Positions 11,644 to 23,041 of a stretch of DNA of 64,000 nucleotides are shown here, one piece after another (within the stretch, counting starts at the first letter, position 1; each line of letters opens with the position of its first letter). The notes under the pieces were generated by a model, which worked only from the letters and a program-made list of their open reading frames with translations, had not been told where the DNA came from and made no database searches. This DNA is from Sabellastarte sp. h YS-2021 (Eukaryota > Annelida > Polychaeta > Sabellida > Sabellidae). The DNA is taken from NCBI GenBank assembly GCA_964017235.1, contig OZ024930.1, positions 26,664,614 through 26,728,613 of the forward strand, written 5' to 3'. The position numbers and the translations under genes are program-made.

Positions 11644-12532
11644 TATGTCACAGTGGAAACTCCAATCTAGTGCCATTTCTAATTCCCCTAGTGGTAGATC
11701 CAATTGGAACTACCACTAGTGCTACTTCTAATTGGAACTACCACTAGTGCCATTTCTAATTCCTCTAGTGCTGCTTCCAATTGGAACTACAACTAGTTGT
11801 ACTTCTAATTGGAAGCAGCACTAGGGGAGTTAGAAATAGCACTAGTGGTAGGTCCAATGGGAACTACCACTAGGGGAATTAGAAATGGCACTAAATCTTT
11901 GAAAGTTGTAATTTCTAAAATCATCAAATCAACATTTTAACACAACACTAATTTCTAATCTGAATTATGTTTTGGCAAATGTTGTATCTAAATTCCCACC
12001 AAAAATCCAATAGCACCCTTATCCTGCATTATGTTAAGTGCTGAACTATCAATTGCAATTACCTCATTTTGTCCCTTTAATGTGGTATCTGCTCAAATGA
12101 GCAGCTCTAACCAAAACAGCAATTTCCTTTAATCTAATTTTATATTTGAAAATCTACTGGCTTCCTTATCCTTTATTATGTTAGGTGCTCAACTACCAAT
12201 TGCAATTACCCCATTTTGTCCCTTTAATTGTGGTATCTGCTTAAATGAGCAGGTCTCACCAGAGCAGCAATTTCCTTTAATCTTCTAGCTTATAACTGTA
12301 CAGGTAATCCATGCCATTATTTGATCCATCTTTCTTTAGAACACATAAAAGGGGGCCATCAAAGTGAAAAGACATTCACATTGTATATTTTTGTGCAAAC
12401 CATGTTTGGGGTATAATTACCTGTATTCTGTGACTTATTTGGTGTAAATAAACTGTGATATAAAACATTAAAACTTGTGAACACTACGGGAAATTAGAAA
12501 TGGCACTGGATTGGAGTTTCCACTGTGACATA
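11644..12532. mobile_element. Non-autonomous TIR element with fold-back left end
   Basis: The 45-bp terminal inverted repeats (11644-11688 and 12488-12532) differ at two positions by eye and start TATGTCACAGTGGAAACTCC. TA flanks both ends (11642-11643, 12533-12534). The left 230 bp fold on themselves: words such as TAGTGCCATTTCTAATTCCC recur inverted up to 11893. The interior carries two direct repeats of about 130 bp, offset by about 149 bp. There is no ORF with a transposase motif. Ends resemble those of the 5608-7234 element. Confidence 0.85.
12010..12290 (+). repeat. Two direct repeats inside the TIR element
   Basis: Copies at about 12010-12138 and 12158-12287 share CTTATCCT..ATTATGTTA, AATTGCAATTACC, CATTTTGTCCCTTTAAT and AGCAATTTCCTTTAATCT. 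They are imperfect, so older than the 35-bp duplication nearby. Confidence 0.85.
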
Positions 12533-13221
12533 TACAAGTTCATAGCAACTTTCTGGCACCATACTTGTTTTTGAAAAAAAAAAAAAAAAATCATTGCTTT
12601 TCAGTCAATGTTCAGATTGTGCTTTGCCAATTCTATATAACATAGAGAATTTGTGATATGTGGTGATTTTTTTTCTTCGTTTCTGGAATTGTTTTACTGG
12701 ACAACATTCATAATGTCCTCATATTGCAATTAAAAACAAAATCACGTGTTTGTCTATTTAAATAAGCATTTGTCAAAAGTAATTGTAAGGAGGCACAAAT
12801 TTATTCAAAAAGATTTTATAAAGTGATTAAATCTGTTTCAGGTAGCAGATAATCTTTCTGGGTCAATAATAAACAAAATTCTCCAAAATTCTATAAAGAT
12901 ATTCTGTACCAGAAATGTGTACAAATTTTAATTTTTAAAAAGTTATTTTTTACAAGCTATGTGACACAATTGTTTATACATTTAAGTTGGAGGTTCATGC
13001 ATTGGTAGTTTATATAAGCATATTTACCGATTTATTAATGTGGGAAAAAGTGGTTTGTGCTGCTGCTAATGATGATGATTTTACTCTTGACTTGTAACAG
13101 GGTTGCCATATCGTGTCTGCCATTTTATTGATTACAGATAAGAAGGGTCGGGGATATGAAGCTGTCCAATCCTATTACCAAGTCATTAAAATGTATCAAC
13201 ATAATATAGGTTAGGGTTAAA
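12533..13221. other. Intergenic, nothing recognised
   Basis: AT-rich sequence with a poly-A run near 12574. No ORF, repeat or motif can be supported. Confidence 0.5.
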
Positions 13222-13480
13222 AGTCCTTGGGTCTCCAACTAAGATCCGACCAATAAGGCTGAAAGGGATTTCAGTCTACTAATGAGAGCCGCAAAGCCAC
13301 AAGAGACACGACTAGTGCACTGTGGCGGTCACCAATCCAAGTACTAGCGTAGCCCATTGCTGCACAACTTCAGCAATGAGACAGGTGCTCATCACACTGT
13401 GCCACAATTCATGAAAGTCCGGAGATAAAAACAAATGAAATAAAATGATCTCTAGAAGCACAAGCCTCGCTAGTGCTCGC
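13222..13480 (-). mobile_element. 5S-rRNA-like short element, copy 1
   Basis: On the minus strand the segment reads TGAAGTTGTGCAGCAATGGG, then CTAGTACTTGGATTGGTGACCG. This is close to the internal control region of animal 5S rRNA (GAAGTTAAGCA...TAGTACTTGGATGGGTGACCG). The sequence outside this core is also shared with the copy at 34405-34700, so it is a dispersed element with a 5S-derived core, of SINE3 type or a 5S retropseudogene family, rather than a 5S gene. Confidence 0.65.
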
Positions 13481-13639
13481 ATTTAATAGAAATACATAGT
13501 CCAAACATGTTTAAAGGCTTATTTGCAGGTTACAACACACTGTTGTAGATTTTGTTCTAAGCAACAACAACTGGATTTTGATGGCATAAATACATTGTAA
13601 TTTTAATTTCAATGTAAAAAATTAGCTTCACTTTCAAAA

Positions 13640-13872
13640 ATGTTTATGATGAAATTGTCTGTTTGTCTGTGTTTGCAAATACTTTAAAACTAGTGAAGAC
13701 ATCTTTATATTTTTATGTGACTATGGTCAGAACAATGGAAGAAGTGGTTAAATTTAAGGAAAGATCAGATTCATACTCTGAATACCAAAATCATCAACAA
13801 CAAAAAATCCAGAAATTTTCAATAGTCCCAATTTACCAATGACTCAGTGCAGGTGTGCGTTCTAGGAGTGAT
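13640..13872 (+). repeat. Dispersed repeat R1, copy
   Basis: It contains GTCTGTTTGTCTGTGTTTG, then a block ending near CAAAAAATCCAGAAATTTTC and GCAGGTGTGCGTTCTAGGAGTG. This is the same order as the copies at 29670-29990 and 59105-59510. No coding potential. Confidence 0.5.
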
Positions 13873-14197
13873 TTCTAATTCATCTATAATTTCCCCATCA
13901 TTTCATTTAAAAAGTAACTTGTAATTTAGAGTGGAATTCCCAATTCATTGGCACAAAGTGAAATTGTGATACAAGGTGATATTTTCATTCCTAAAATTAT
14001 TCTGCTGGGCAACATTCATAATGCCCTCATATATAAATTAAATATATTCCAACAGTCAGTGCAAATTCAATCAAGTGGAATGACTTCCACATTGTTAAAG
14101 GAATCCATTTTTCCATGTTGGAAAGTCTGCGGAGTTATGCATGTTGATTGTATTTAACTTCCATTGTTGACTAGTTATTGAATAATTAGTATTTACT

Positions 14198-15206
14198 GGT
14201 CATTCCACTGAAACTGCCTTGCTGAATATCAAAAAAATAAGATCCATCTCTCACTGTCACGTGGTGAGCCTACTGTACTTGTCTTACTTGACCCGTCAGC
14301 TGAATTCGACATATGACCACGCTACTCTTTTAAACTGTCCTAAGTCATGGTTTCATGTTTGCACTACAGTCTCAATGTGGTTCACCTCTTACCTCAGCCA
14401 CCAATTCCAAGCAATTAAAGTTGGGTCAACCCTCTCTGAATTGCGTGACTTGTTGTTCATTGTACCACAAGGCTCTGTTCCTGGGACCCCTGTCCTTGGA
14501 TCCCAACGACATCCAAATTAAACCCTGATAAAATGGAGTTTATCAACTTTAGGTCTCATGCTCAGCTCAAGAAATTAGATACTCGCCTCCCTGTCAGGAT
14601 ATTTTTGTAATTTCATGCATTCAGCAGTTGTTGTAAAAACCTTGGTGCCTGGTTTGATGCTAATTTCTCCTTTGCTGATCATGTCTGCAATATTTACACG
14701 ATTTGCTTAATTCAAATATGGGATCTCAGGCAGGTAAGACCGTATCTGATGGACGAGGCTGCTATCCTCGCGGAAAATACCCTGGTGAGTAGTCATCTGG
14801 ACCACCACAACACTCTTTTCAGAAGTCTGTGCAGTTTCAACATGCACAAACTGCAATGTATTCAAAACACAAGATAAATCGTCATGATAAAAGGTTCCTG
14901 GAGGTTCCTAAATATTACTCATCTGTACACAAATCTAAAAATCACTTTGGCCACAATTTTTCCTTTTGATGTCTCCACAGTTTGGAATGATTTACCTGAT
15001 GATGTTTGTTCTGCCAAATTCTTGCCTGTTTCCGAAAAAAGCTAAATTCTGATCTCTTTGACAAGTTTTTCCACCTTAACATATAAACTATCCGGCGTCT
15101 CTGTGGTATCTACCTGAATCATGATTATTGAATTGGTTCTGGTGTTGCACCTTAGAATCTGCCTTGGCAGAGATTAAGTTCTATAAAAGAGCAGAATAGA
15201 ATAAGT
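14198..15206 (+). mobile_element. LINE family X, copy A (CR1/L2-like, internally deleted)
   Basis: It begins in the RT domain at the GHSTETALL motif (GGTCATTCCACTGAAACTGC). The next conserved block is VPQGS at about 14461, after which the YADD block is missing and the reading resumes at LKLNPDKMEF (about 14514). It then continues to the C-terminal FDVSTVWNDLPDDV region. The 3' end is TTGGCAGAGATTAAG and then a short AGAATAGAATA tail. Stops and frameshifts are throughout. It is a dead, 5'-truncated copy; related copies are B to E. Confidence 0.8.
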
Positions 15207-15570
15207 AATTTTGATACAGGATTATCAACAAAGAGATGAAAAAAATTGATTCAGATTGAATAATATACAAATTAAAATAGAATAGAACATTTTAGAATAG
15301 TATATTTATTTATTATTGTGACATGCAAATATTGACAAGTAAACAATAATAAAATAAGCCAGAAAACAATTTGCCCAGCGCCAATGGACTTATATGTCAC
15401 TTTTGTAAAGTAATAGTTAAAGCAGTGGTTTCTTTGAGAATTATAAATGGACAATATGTTACAATGTTTGGCATACTGAGAAAACAAAATATAAATAATA
15501 AATATACCAAGTACGAGAAAAGGAAAGTACAACAGATATCTAGCTGAGGGTGTGTTTCCTAAAACAATTT
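15207..15570. other. Spacer between two LINE copies
   Basis: 364 bp between copies A and B. It is AT-rich and I recognise no element in it. Confidence 0.5.
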
Positions 15571-16800
15571 AGAGGGCGGTTGTTACTCCCCTCATTAAGA
15601 AAGCATCACTTCCAAGCAAAGTTTTGAAAAGTTATCGACTGGTATAAGGACTATGTTTCATGTCAAAATTGGTGGAGTGGGTAGTTGTCAAACAGTTGAT
15701 GTAACATGTCAACAGTAACAATCTTGATAATCCTAGGCAACCTGCATACAAAAGTGGTCACTCCACCAAAAACCGCCCTGCTGCATATCAAAAATGAGAT
15801 TCATCTCTCACTATCAAGCGGCAAACCTACTGCACTGGTCATACTGGATCTGTCAGCTGAGTTCAACACAATTGACCAGACTACACTTCTTAATTGTCTT
15901 AAGTCATGGTTTGGTGTGTGCAGCATGGCCTTGAAGTGGTTCACGTCCTATGTCAGTCACCAATTTCAAGCAACTAAATTTGAGTCAGCCCTCTCTAAAT
16001 TGCCTGAGCTGTTGTTTGAAGTACCTCAAGGTTCATGCCTTGGTACTTTCTTGTTCTCCTTATACACCACTCCTTTGAGTAAGCTTTTTGGAACACACCA
16101 TGACATCAAATACCTCCTTTATGCAGACTACACGGAGTTGTTTATTCATATGTCTCACAAAAATGTAGCTTTGGATTTTGATAAACTGAATTCATGTCTC
16201 CTGGATGCTCAAGAATAGATGTCGTCAAGTATGCTCAAATTAAACCGTGATAGTTTATTATCTTTGGATCCCATGCTAAACTCGAGAAATTAGATCCCTA
16301 TCTCCCAGATAGGATATTTGGCAATTTCATGCATCCAGCAGTTGTTGTGAAGAACCTTGGTGTCTGGTTTGATACGAATTTCTCCTTTGCTGACCATGTC
16401 TGCAATATTTGTAAGACATGCTTTATTCAAATTTGTGATCTTAGGTGGGTTAGACAGTACTTGACTGATGAGGCTGCTATCCTGGTGACTAATGCATTGG
16501 TGAGTAGTCACCTTGATAACTGCCACTCTCTCTTCAGGAGTCTGTCCAGTCTCAGCATGCGCAAACTGCAGTGCATTCAAAAGACATTTGATAGGATTGT
16601 CACAAACTGTAACAAATAAACGTGGGCATCTATTCTCAAATGACTCCATTGGCTCCCATATGAATTTTGCTGTATCTAAACTATCACTCTAGTTTATAAA
16701 TTTCTTCACAGTGGTCATCCAAGTTACTGCGGTTGTGTTTTGTCTACTCATTGTGGAAGATATAGTACAAGATACAACTGTCCAGATAAAAGGTTCTTAA
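15571..16800 (+). mobile_element. LINE family X, copy B
   Basis: It starts upstream of the RT fingers (VVTPLIKKASLPSKVLKSYR) and runs through HSTKTALLHIKNE, LDLSAEFNTID, VPQGSCLG and LLYADYTELF, then FDTNFSFADHVCNICKTCF. It lacks the 3' tail, stopping near KRFLKFFS. The longest open piece is 15706-16218, followed by a second piece, 16329-16619. The catalytic YADD is YADY here, so the polymerase is inactive irrespective of the stops. Confidence 0.83.
15706..16218 (+). pseudogene. Reverse transcriptase fragment of LINE copy B
   Basis: The 170-residue open piece covers RT blocks with LVILDLSAEFNTIDQ (first Asp block), the GVPQGS-equivalent EVPQGSCLG, and LLYADYTELF. Family members have YADD at the last site; the second Asp is Tyr here. 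It ends at a TAG after LLDAQE, where related copies continue to the LKLN motif. It is not expected to make a working enzyme. Confidence 0.75.
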
Positions 16801-17401
16801 AATTTTTCTCAATTATGTTATACAAATTAAGCCTTGGGATCTCGTATGCATTGCATTTACATAGAAAATGGGTCTAATTTTCAATATCACCTGTGTTACA
16901 AATTAAACAAGTTCTTTCTTCAACATTTAATTCTCTGAGACATTCCATATGTGGACCTTTTCAATTTATACTTTCCTGTTTCAATTCTTAGAGAAAAAAT
17001 GCCTGTTCGAAATTGAGCCAAAAGGGACCTGTTTTGTTGCCATAGATATCAATAAAAATATCCTTCAGTTTCAAAATTTTAAAATTAAAAAAAAATAAAT
17101 GCTTTGTAAAGTTTCAGTTTTGGCTTTAGCAGAGTCATTATGATTGCAATTAAGCCACTTAAGTTACTCTAATAATTTGAGTCTTCAGTAATCAGTTGAC
17201 TATGCAGTTTGTTATAAGTACCCACATCTAATCACAAAAGGTTTCCTGTTATATAAATGGCTAGGAAAATTTAAAACAGCAACCTGCCATTTAAAACGGT
17301 AGCCCGGCGATTAAAACGGCAGCTTTGCCGTTTAAAATGGCTGGTGCATTCAAAATAGCAAGACATATTCTATTTCTTCAACAAGTAATTATGTGCAAAA
17401 T
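16801..17401. other. Intergenic, with a short about-20-bp repeat cluster at 17270-17360
   Basis: Near 17270-17360 the word TTTAAAACGG(C/T)AGC recurs four or five times with about 20-bp spacing (AATTTAAAACAGCAACCTGC, TTTAAAACGGTAGCCCGGCG, TTAAAACGGCAGCTTTGCCG, TTTAAAATGGCTGG). Parts are self-complementary. The rest holds nothing I can identify. Confidence 0.6.
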
Positions 17402-17697
17402 CACTAGCGGATCGGGGGTGGGGGTTCAGGGGGTTCGAACCCCCCCCCCCCTTGAAAAATAATGTAAAAGGGTTCAACCCAAAGTACAAAATTATTTCTT
17501 GAGAGTGGTGCTAAATTTACAGGAAATGCAATATATTTTTACCAAAAATTAACTTTTTTCCCGGGGGGGGGGGGGGGCATGCCCCCTTACCCCCTTAGTT
17601 ATAATATGTCTGATGTGAACCCCCACCTTACTCAATGTGAACCCCCACCTTACTCGATGTGAACCCCCACCTTACTTAAAGGCTGGATCCGCCCCTG
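17402..17697. mobile_element. hAT-like MITE with internal 22-bp triplication
   Basis: The left end reads CACTAGCGGATCGGGGG and the right end, reverse-complemented, reads CAGGGGCGGATCCAGCC. The core GCGGATC and the C-rich GTTCGAACCCCCCC interior match a short element type common in invertebrate genomes, usually attributed to hAT. Near the right end ATGTGAACCCCCACCTTACT occurs three times at a 22-bp period (17613, 17635, 17657). No target duplication could be confirmed. Confidence 0.6.
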
Positions 17698-18329
17698 AAA
17701 ATAGATGTTCCATATTAAAGGCTCTAGTAATTAACAATTTTGCCCCACGTGCACAAACTCTCCAAAAAGAAGGGGAAGAAGAAATCAACCATCCAACAAA
17801 TTTTCTAGAATCACACCTTTTTAAAGAATCTACACTGGTCAAGCAATGCTGCATTTTTAAGACTCTAACTTGAATTCATACAATAATGATCTTGGTTGAC
17901 GTTTTTTAAACAAGAGATACCAAGTTTGGGGTCTTTTCATTTCGTATTTGAGACAATAAATGAGTGCATTTTACTCGCTCAGAAGTTCTTTCTGGAGAGA
18001 CATTTTTAAGTGAATCATAACGTACTAAGAAAGAACCTTGCAATGGGTCTACTCAGCAATATGGTTTTTTGAATGTACATAGATCTACTGGTATTTTTAT
18101 TCGGTATTACCATTTGATCATGTCTTGTCTTATGTTCCAGGATGTATTCAAGTATTAAGTCAATAAGCTTTCAATATACCTGCACACTGGATCAATGTTT
18201 TTCGATTAAACCTCCTCAAATTTAATGACATTTTATGATGTACATTATTTTCTTTGTATCTAATGTTTAGCAAAGATATATCTTCCAGGTTTTTTTTATA
18301 AAGAGGTTGGAGGGGAGATACATTGGGGG
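17698..18329. other. Intergenic, nothing recognised
   Basis: AT-rich sequence with short non-coding ORFs. No repeat or motif can be supported. Confidence 0.45.
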
Positions 18330-18994
18330 TGTAGAAGGTAACCCAATAAACTCGGTCTTTGTACTCTTCCGTACTCAGGTGACACCTGACAATTTGCTCA
18401 GTCCCTTACATCTAATGTGCGACCTCAGGAATCCAAATTTATCATGTATACAGTTCTGACATTCCATCATATCATTTGGGGCATGTCCAGACTTTGATTG
18501 CCGTAACATGTCCTTTGCAACTCAAACTAGGTCTTACAAACCTTGACAGAAACCTTACAACTGTTGGCGAACCACTCCCAGAGACACTCCTTCCTTGCTT
18601 TGTCCTTGAAAGTTCAATAGTCTTGTCATACAACTCCTCGTGGTCCTTCACAAAGTCCACAATATCTTCCTCATCTGAGTACATCAGGTAGATGTTGGTC
18701 ATGTGCCCCTCCTTGTATTGTGACTGTGATGTTCCCGCCTCTCCTCCAGCCTCTATTTCAGTGTCACTTTTCTCTGCCCTTGCCCTTTTTCTGCAAGTCA
18801 TTCCTCTTGGGAGTGTGTTCCTTGTCTCCTCCCTCTTGGCCCCTTCCTCCCTCTGTTTCTGTGCCTCTTCCTCCTCTTCTCTCGTCTCCCTCTCCTCCGC
18901 TGGATATCTACTGCTGTCTCCCCAGCTCAAATTTAGGAACACAGTCAGTGGGAACTTATATCTTCCTCACCCTTCTGCCCTTCTTAGGACCCAT
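18330..18994 (-). pseudogene. MADF/Myb-like DNA-binding protein pseudogene
   Basis: The minus strand begins MGPKKGRRVRKI and meets a stop; a second frame opens an acidic, Glu-rich segment. The recognisable core is MTNIYLMYSDEEDIVDFVKD and HEELYDKT. After a frameshift near 18600 come KARKECLWEWF and VKVCKT followed by TAG, and a third segment (about 18380-18470) reads IHDKFGFLRSHI. These blocks have the look of a MADF-type domain gene, a class that includes transposon accessory proteins and host regulators. At least two frameshifts and two stops make it a dead copy. The family call rests on my recognition of the motif order only. Confidence 0.5.
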
Positions 18995-20314
18995 TTTGCT
19001 TAAATAGGCAGCATTTTGTAAAAGACAAAATCCTAAAATATAAAGTCAGGAAACTTCAACTCAACACTGCCCTAGATAAAAAAAACCAAACTTCTATTCT
19101 TGAAACGCTGCCAGATGTAATCCGTCAGATTCTAAATGAAGCAATGCACATGAAGCATTGTCTGTTGTGTAACCACATTGTTGGTTTTGTGTTTGCGAAT
19201 TGTCCGTATGTTTTCCCGGCTTGTCCTGCTGAGATGTTACCGACTCTATGGTTGAATACTGAGAGACTCCCTGTATTGACGGGAAGGATCCAAGTCAGGT
19301 TGGTTATGTTTACGACAGGCCTGCTAACTATCAAGTACGGTAGGTTAGTGTTAGTGTTGATGGCCTGTCTGGAGGTGGAGTCCTGATACTTAACCAAGAC
19401 AGGTTGGCAAGTTTTCAATACAAGACAGGAACAGTATAGGACAAGACAGAAAGTGTGACCGACAATCCGTAAAGATCCATGACAGGACGGTTTCCATATG
19501 GGCGGAGACAAGGTCCAGATGCAGAGTCATGGAGGGTCAGTGAAGTATCAAACATGTTTCATATTTGTGATTTTTGGACTGATGTGACCTATGTTGTTTA
19601 CTAACTGTAGATTGATCTTTGACTTGGTATTTTACTATGTAACCTTGATCTGTGTGATTGCACCGTATGACCTTTGACCCAAGTATAAACTGGATATATC
19701 CTTAAGTTGACCCTTATATTACTTTAACATTTATGTTATGTATTTTATGACACATATCTGTTTATATATACTGGTGTGCATTATGATGACTGTCTTGATA
19801 ATATTTTAGTACTTTGTCTAATCATTGTATAATAAAATTTATAATCCCAATCTTTTGGGGCCTCGGAGAACGTCACATATTAATTTGACGGAGCACTCTT
19901 TTTAATTGTAAAGTCTAACAGGATTATCTGAATCCATGGAAATATTGAATGGAATCCATTGAATCCATTGAAATAATTGCCAGTACAGTTTAAGTGCAAG
20001 GTTATTTTTACACTTTTAATTACACCATCAACACGATTTTAGAAACAATGCCACTTCAGTTGGCAAACAATTTATTGTCAGAGTAGTAAATATAGGTATA
20101 AGTTTTAGAAATATTACAGGTTTAGTGAGCATACATTTCAATTGCAAGTTTTCAGAGTGGTTATATTTCAAGAAAAATAGATACTAGAATACTCTTTTGT
20201 TAAAATTTGATTAATATAAACTATTTTTTAATTTTTTGGGGTCTCTTAGATACTCGTGTATCTAAAAGGGTGAATTTCCTTAGACCCATTAGAAATTGTA
20301 ATGGTGTTTACCTT
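18995..20314. other. Intergenic, possible retroelement 3' end, unassigned
   Basis: It contains GACAGG-rich segments (19300-19500) and ends in an AATAAA-type signal (about 19829), followed by a GC-richer piece with TTTTGGGGCCTCGGAGAACG. This could be the end of an old element. No conserved protein motif was found in the short ORFs here (19144-19386, 19125-19511), so I leave it unnamed. Confidence 0.3.
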
Positions 20315-20569
20315 AAATAAGATACGGGGGCCACGGTAGCAGAGTGGTAACACTCTCGCCTCCCACCTCTGAGGCTGGGGTTCGGTTCCCGGCATGGCCT
20401 CAAGTGGAAAAGCTGGTAGTTGCTTGCCGTTGGTCGGCAGTTTACAGTACAGAACCCTGATGAACTGTATGTACTGGTTTCCTCTGCCCTTCCAACTACC
20501 CGTCGTGATATGACCTGTACAGTGTTGAAAGCGACATAAAACCCCAAATAAATAAATAAATAAGATACG
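20315..20569 (+). mobile_element. tRNA-derived SINE, copy 1, with 12-bp target duplication
   Basis: The element itself is 20327-20557. It starts GGGGCCACGGTAGCAGAGTG, with box A (TAGCAGAGTGG) and box B (GGTTCGGTTCC) of a pol III promoter. It ends in GCGACATAAAACCCC and an (AAATA)n tail. The 12-bp AAATAAGATACG flanks both ends (20315-20326 and 20558-20569), although the first A/T bases overlap the tail. The head matches the minus-strand copy at 44999-45218. Confidence 0.9.
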
Positions 20570-22431
20570 AGATATCATGTGTCATGTCTGGACTTTTCCA
20601 GTATTGATGTGAATATGTTATGCATTCAGTTAAACTACTTGATTTAGGAAACATCAATGAAATCTGTCTTAATGTTCTATATTTTAGTAATTAAAGGCTC
20701 AAAGTTCGGGTTTCTGTCCTTTTCAACAACTACGATCAGATTTGGACAAGCTTTCAGTGAAGTCGTGGCACCAATATATTATCAACACAATGCCACTCAA
20801 TATGTAGATTCTACATATGGCACAATACAGCAGCAAATATCCAAACTGTTGCAGTCTATCACAGAGTTTGGTGAGCAGATGAAAATTAAATTATTTTGTG
20901 AGGGTAAACATTTCAACTAAATTAAATGAAAAATCAGACAAATGATTTCTTCTTGCAGTTCAGATGATCACAATGGAAATGTGAATGGTTACCAAATCAG
21001 TAACAAACAAATGACATTGTCTTCTATCCTTGTCAAAGCTTTGTGAACTTCACAGCACCTCTGGGGCACCTTTGTACTGAATTTGGTGAAACTTTGTCGA
21101 GGCGTTTAGTTTGTTGCAAAGGAGACAAAGTCACCCCCCACCCCGCCCAAAAAAATAAGACAAAACAAAAAAACAACAACTTAAACTTCAACCAAAATTA
21201 TTGTCATGGCAACAGTTTTTGTTGGATCATGTCCAAAACCTCATGAGAATTTGAGCTCTTAAAGATATATATTTTAAGAAATTTGTGAAAATTAGGCAAA
21301 GGGATTAGTTAACAGCACAGAATCCCACAACCAGAAACATTCAATAAAAATGGTTGATAATGGCAATAGTTTTTATTAATTCTTCCACCAAACCTAATTA
21401 TAAATATCTTTGCATAACATATTTCAACAGACTTTTGAAAAAAGAATTTCATGTTAAAAGTCTAATATACAATTATTTTGCATAATAAATCAGATTATAC
21501 AACTGGTATTATTTATTACAGTTTAAAAATACTATTTATAGGTTTTTTCAAATTCTAATTCTTTAGAATTTTTCTATCAGAATTTTCCTAATATATATTT
21601 CTTGAAAAAAAAATTCCAAATCGATATATTCTAGGAAAAGGAATAATATCGAATATAAACCCAATACACCAAGCCATTTCAGTTGAATTAAAAATTGCAC
21701 TTGAAAAAAACTGTCTTTGTCTCTTTAACCCTTTTTGCAATTTGTAGAAAAGAGGGAATAAACTGCAATATGACAACCATAAAACACTATATTACTTTCT
21801 GTATGAAAGGATTATGGCAGCATTGGGATTATTTATTGTACCCAAGACATTTCCCAGTTGTGACAATCTCTCAGAGATAATATGATTTTACAGTCATTAT
21901 ATAGATGTTCTGAAAGCCTTAGTTTGACATTTATTTAATTAACATTAGCTTTCTTTCCATACGACTGGAGAGAGAATCATAGAAACGTGTAGTTTTCATA
22001 TGAATATAAGGTACAGAAGCCATAATTAACAAATGATAAGATGTAAAAGAAAATTACACAGTTGTATTCACCCATGCCTTCGTGATATCACCTTAACTGT
22101 TGAATGGAATGAAATACACAACTTTTACTTTTAACTTGGACCATTAAATGAAGCTTAAAACGAACTGGGTTGACAAGTCTTTAAAAATAATCAAAAATAA
22201 TTCAATCTTTTTCAAATATTAAAAAAGGAAATATGCTTACTCTGATTAATTCTTTGACACATGTGTGCTTAGAAGTTTCATTGGAATTATTAACTACATA
22301 CATGTATTTACTATACATTTAATTAAATACTCAATTTTTCTTAAAATTCGTCTCTCAGTACTCTTCTGTAAATATGCATTAAAGGAATGCAGAAAATGAA
22401 CAATGTAGTTCATTGTCTATACTGTATAACA
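20570..22431. other. Intergenic
   Basis: No gene is supported. A phrase at about 20850 (TTGCAGTCTATCACAGAGTT) recurs near 31728 as TTGCAATCTATCACTGAATT. The 87-residue ORF at 20657-20920 spans it but has no motif I know. Confidence 0.4.
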
Positions 22432-22560
22432 AAAGGCCTCAGTAGCAAAGAGGACATTTGATCACTTGGTATTTATCTCCCTGGCTGAAGGGTTGAATCC
22501 AGATCAAGGCAACAGTTTGTTGTATCATCAGTGGGTGAATAAGAACTGCCTTATTCTACA
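22432..22560 (+). mobile_element. Possible tRNA-derived SINE fragment
   Basis: A box A-like CAGTAGCAAAGAGG is followed about 40 nt later by a box B-like GGGTTGAATCC, the spacing of a tRNA-derived promoter. There is no clear tail or target duplication. Confidence 0.4.
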
Positions 22561-23041
22561 TTATATATAATACACTACAGTTACCTTTAAACCTGCTTTA
22601 TGTCTGATGCCATAGCAGTTTGTCCCTGTCATTGATAAGACAGCTTACTTTATGGAGATATATAATACATGCGAGAATAAACCACCAGGGATGCAGTCTG
22701 TTTTATGCTGACTATTACTATTACAGTGCTATGTATTACTGTTGCTACCACACGTCAAATTTTCAAATCTATTATTATTATTATTACTATTACATTGGTA
22801 TTTATTAATTCTATTACTTTGTACTAACCAGGAAGTAGAAACTAAATGAAAGTTTGATATTTTACTAAATTCCCTGAAGAATATATTTTTCCCATGGAAA
22901 ATCAAGTCATTTCAAAATACATTATATACTATACCAAACATATATACATGCTAAGTAACCTTAAAGACAATAGTTTATAGTAAAGTGTCTCTGTTGCATC
23001 TAGTAAACATCAATTTCTCAAATATGGTGTCAGACAAATGG
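22561..23041. other. Intergenic, low complexity
   Basis: It holds a TAT-rich simple repeat near 22768-22790 and no gene. Confidence 0.5.

Noticed and set aside
13222-13480. A functional 5S rRNA gene
   Set aside because: Only the core half is similar, the 5' and 3' helix strands of 5S rRNA do not match, and the flanks are shared with another dispersed copy.
18692-19007. Plus-strand ORFs with Ser/Pro/Leu-rich sequence
   Set aside because: They are antisense shadows of the Glu-rich part of the MADF-like pseudogene.
20327-20410. A functional tRNA gene
   Set aside because: Box A and box B are present, but the sequence continues into a SINE body with an A/T-rich tail and target duplications, and no cloverleaf acceptor stem closes.
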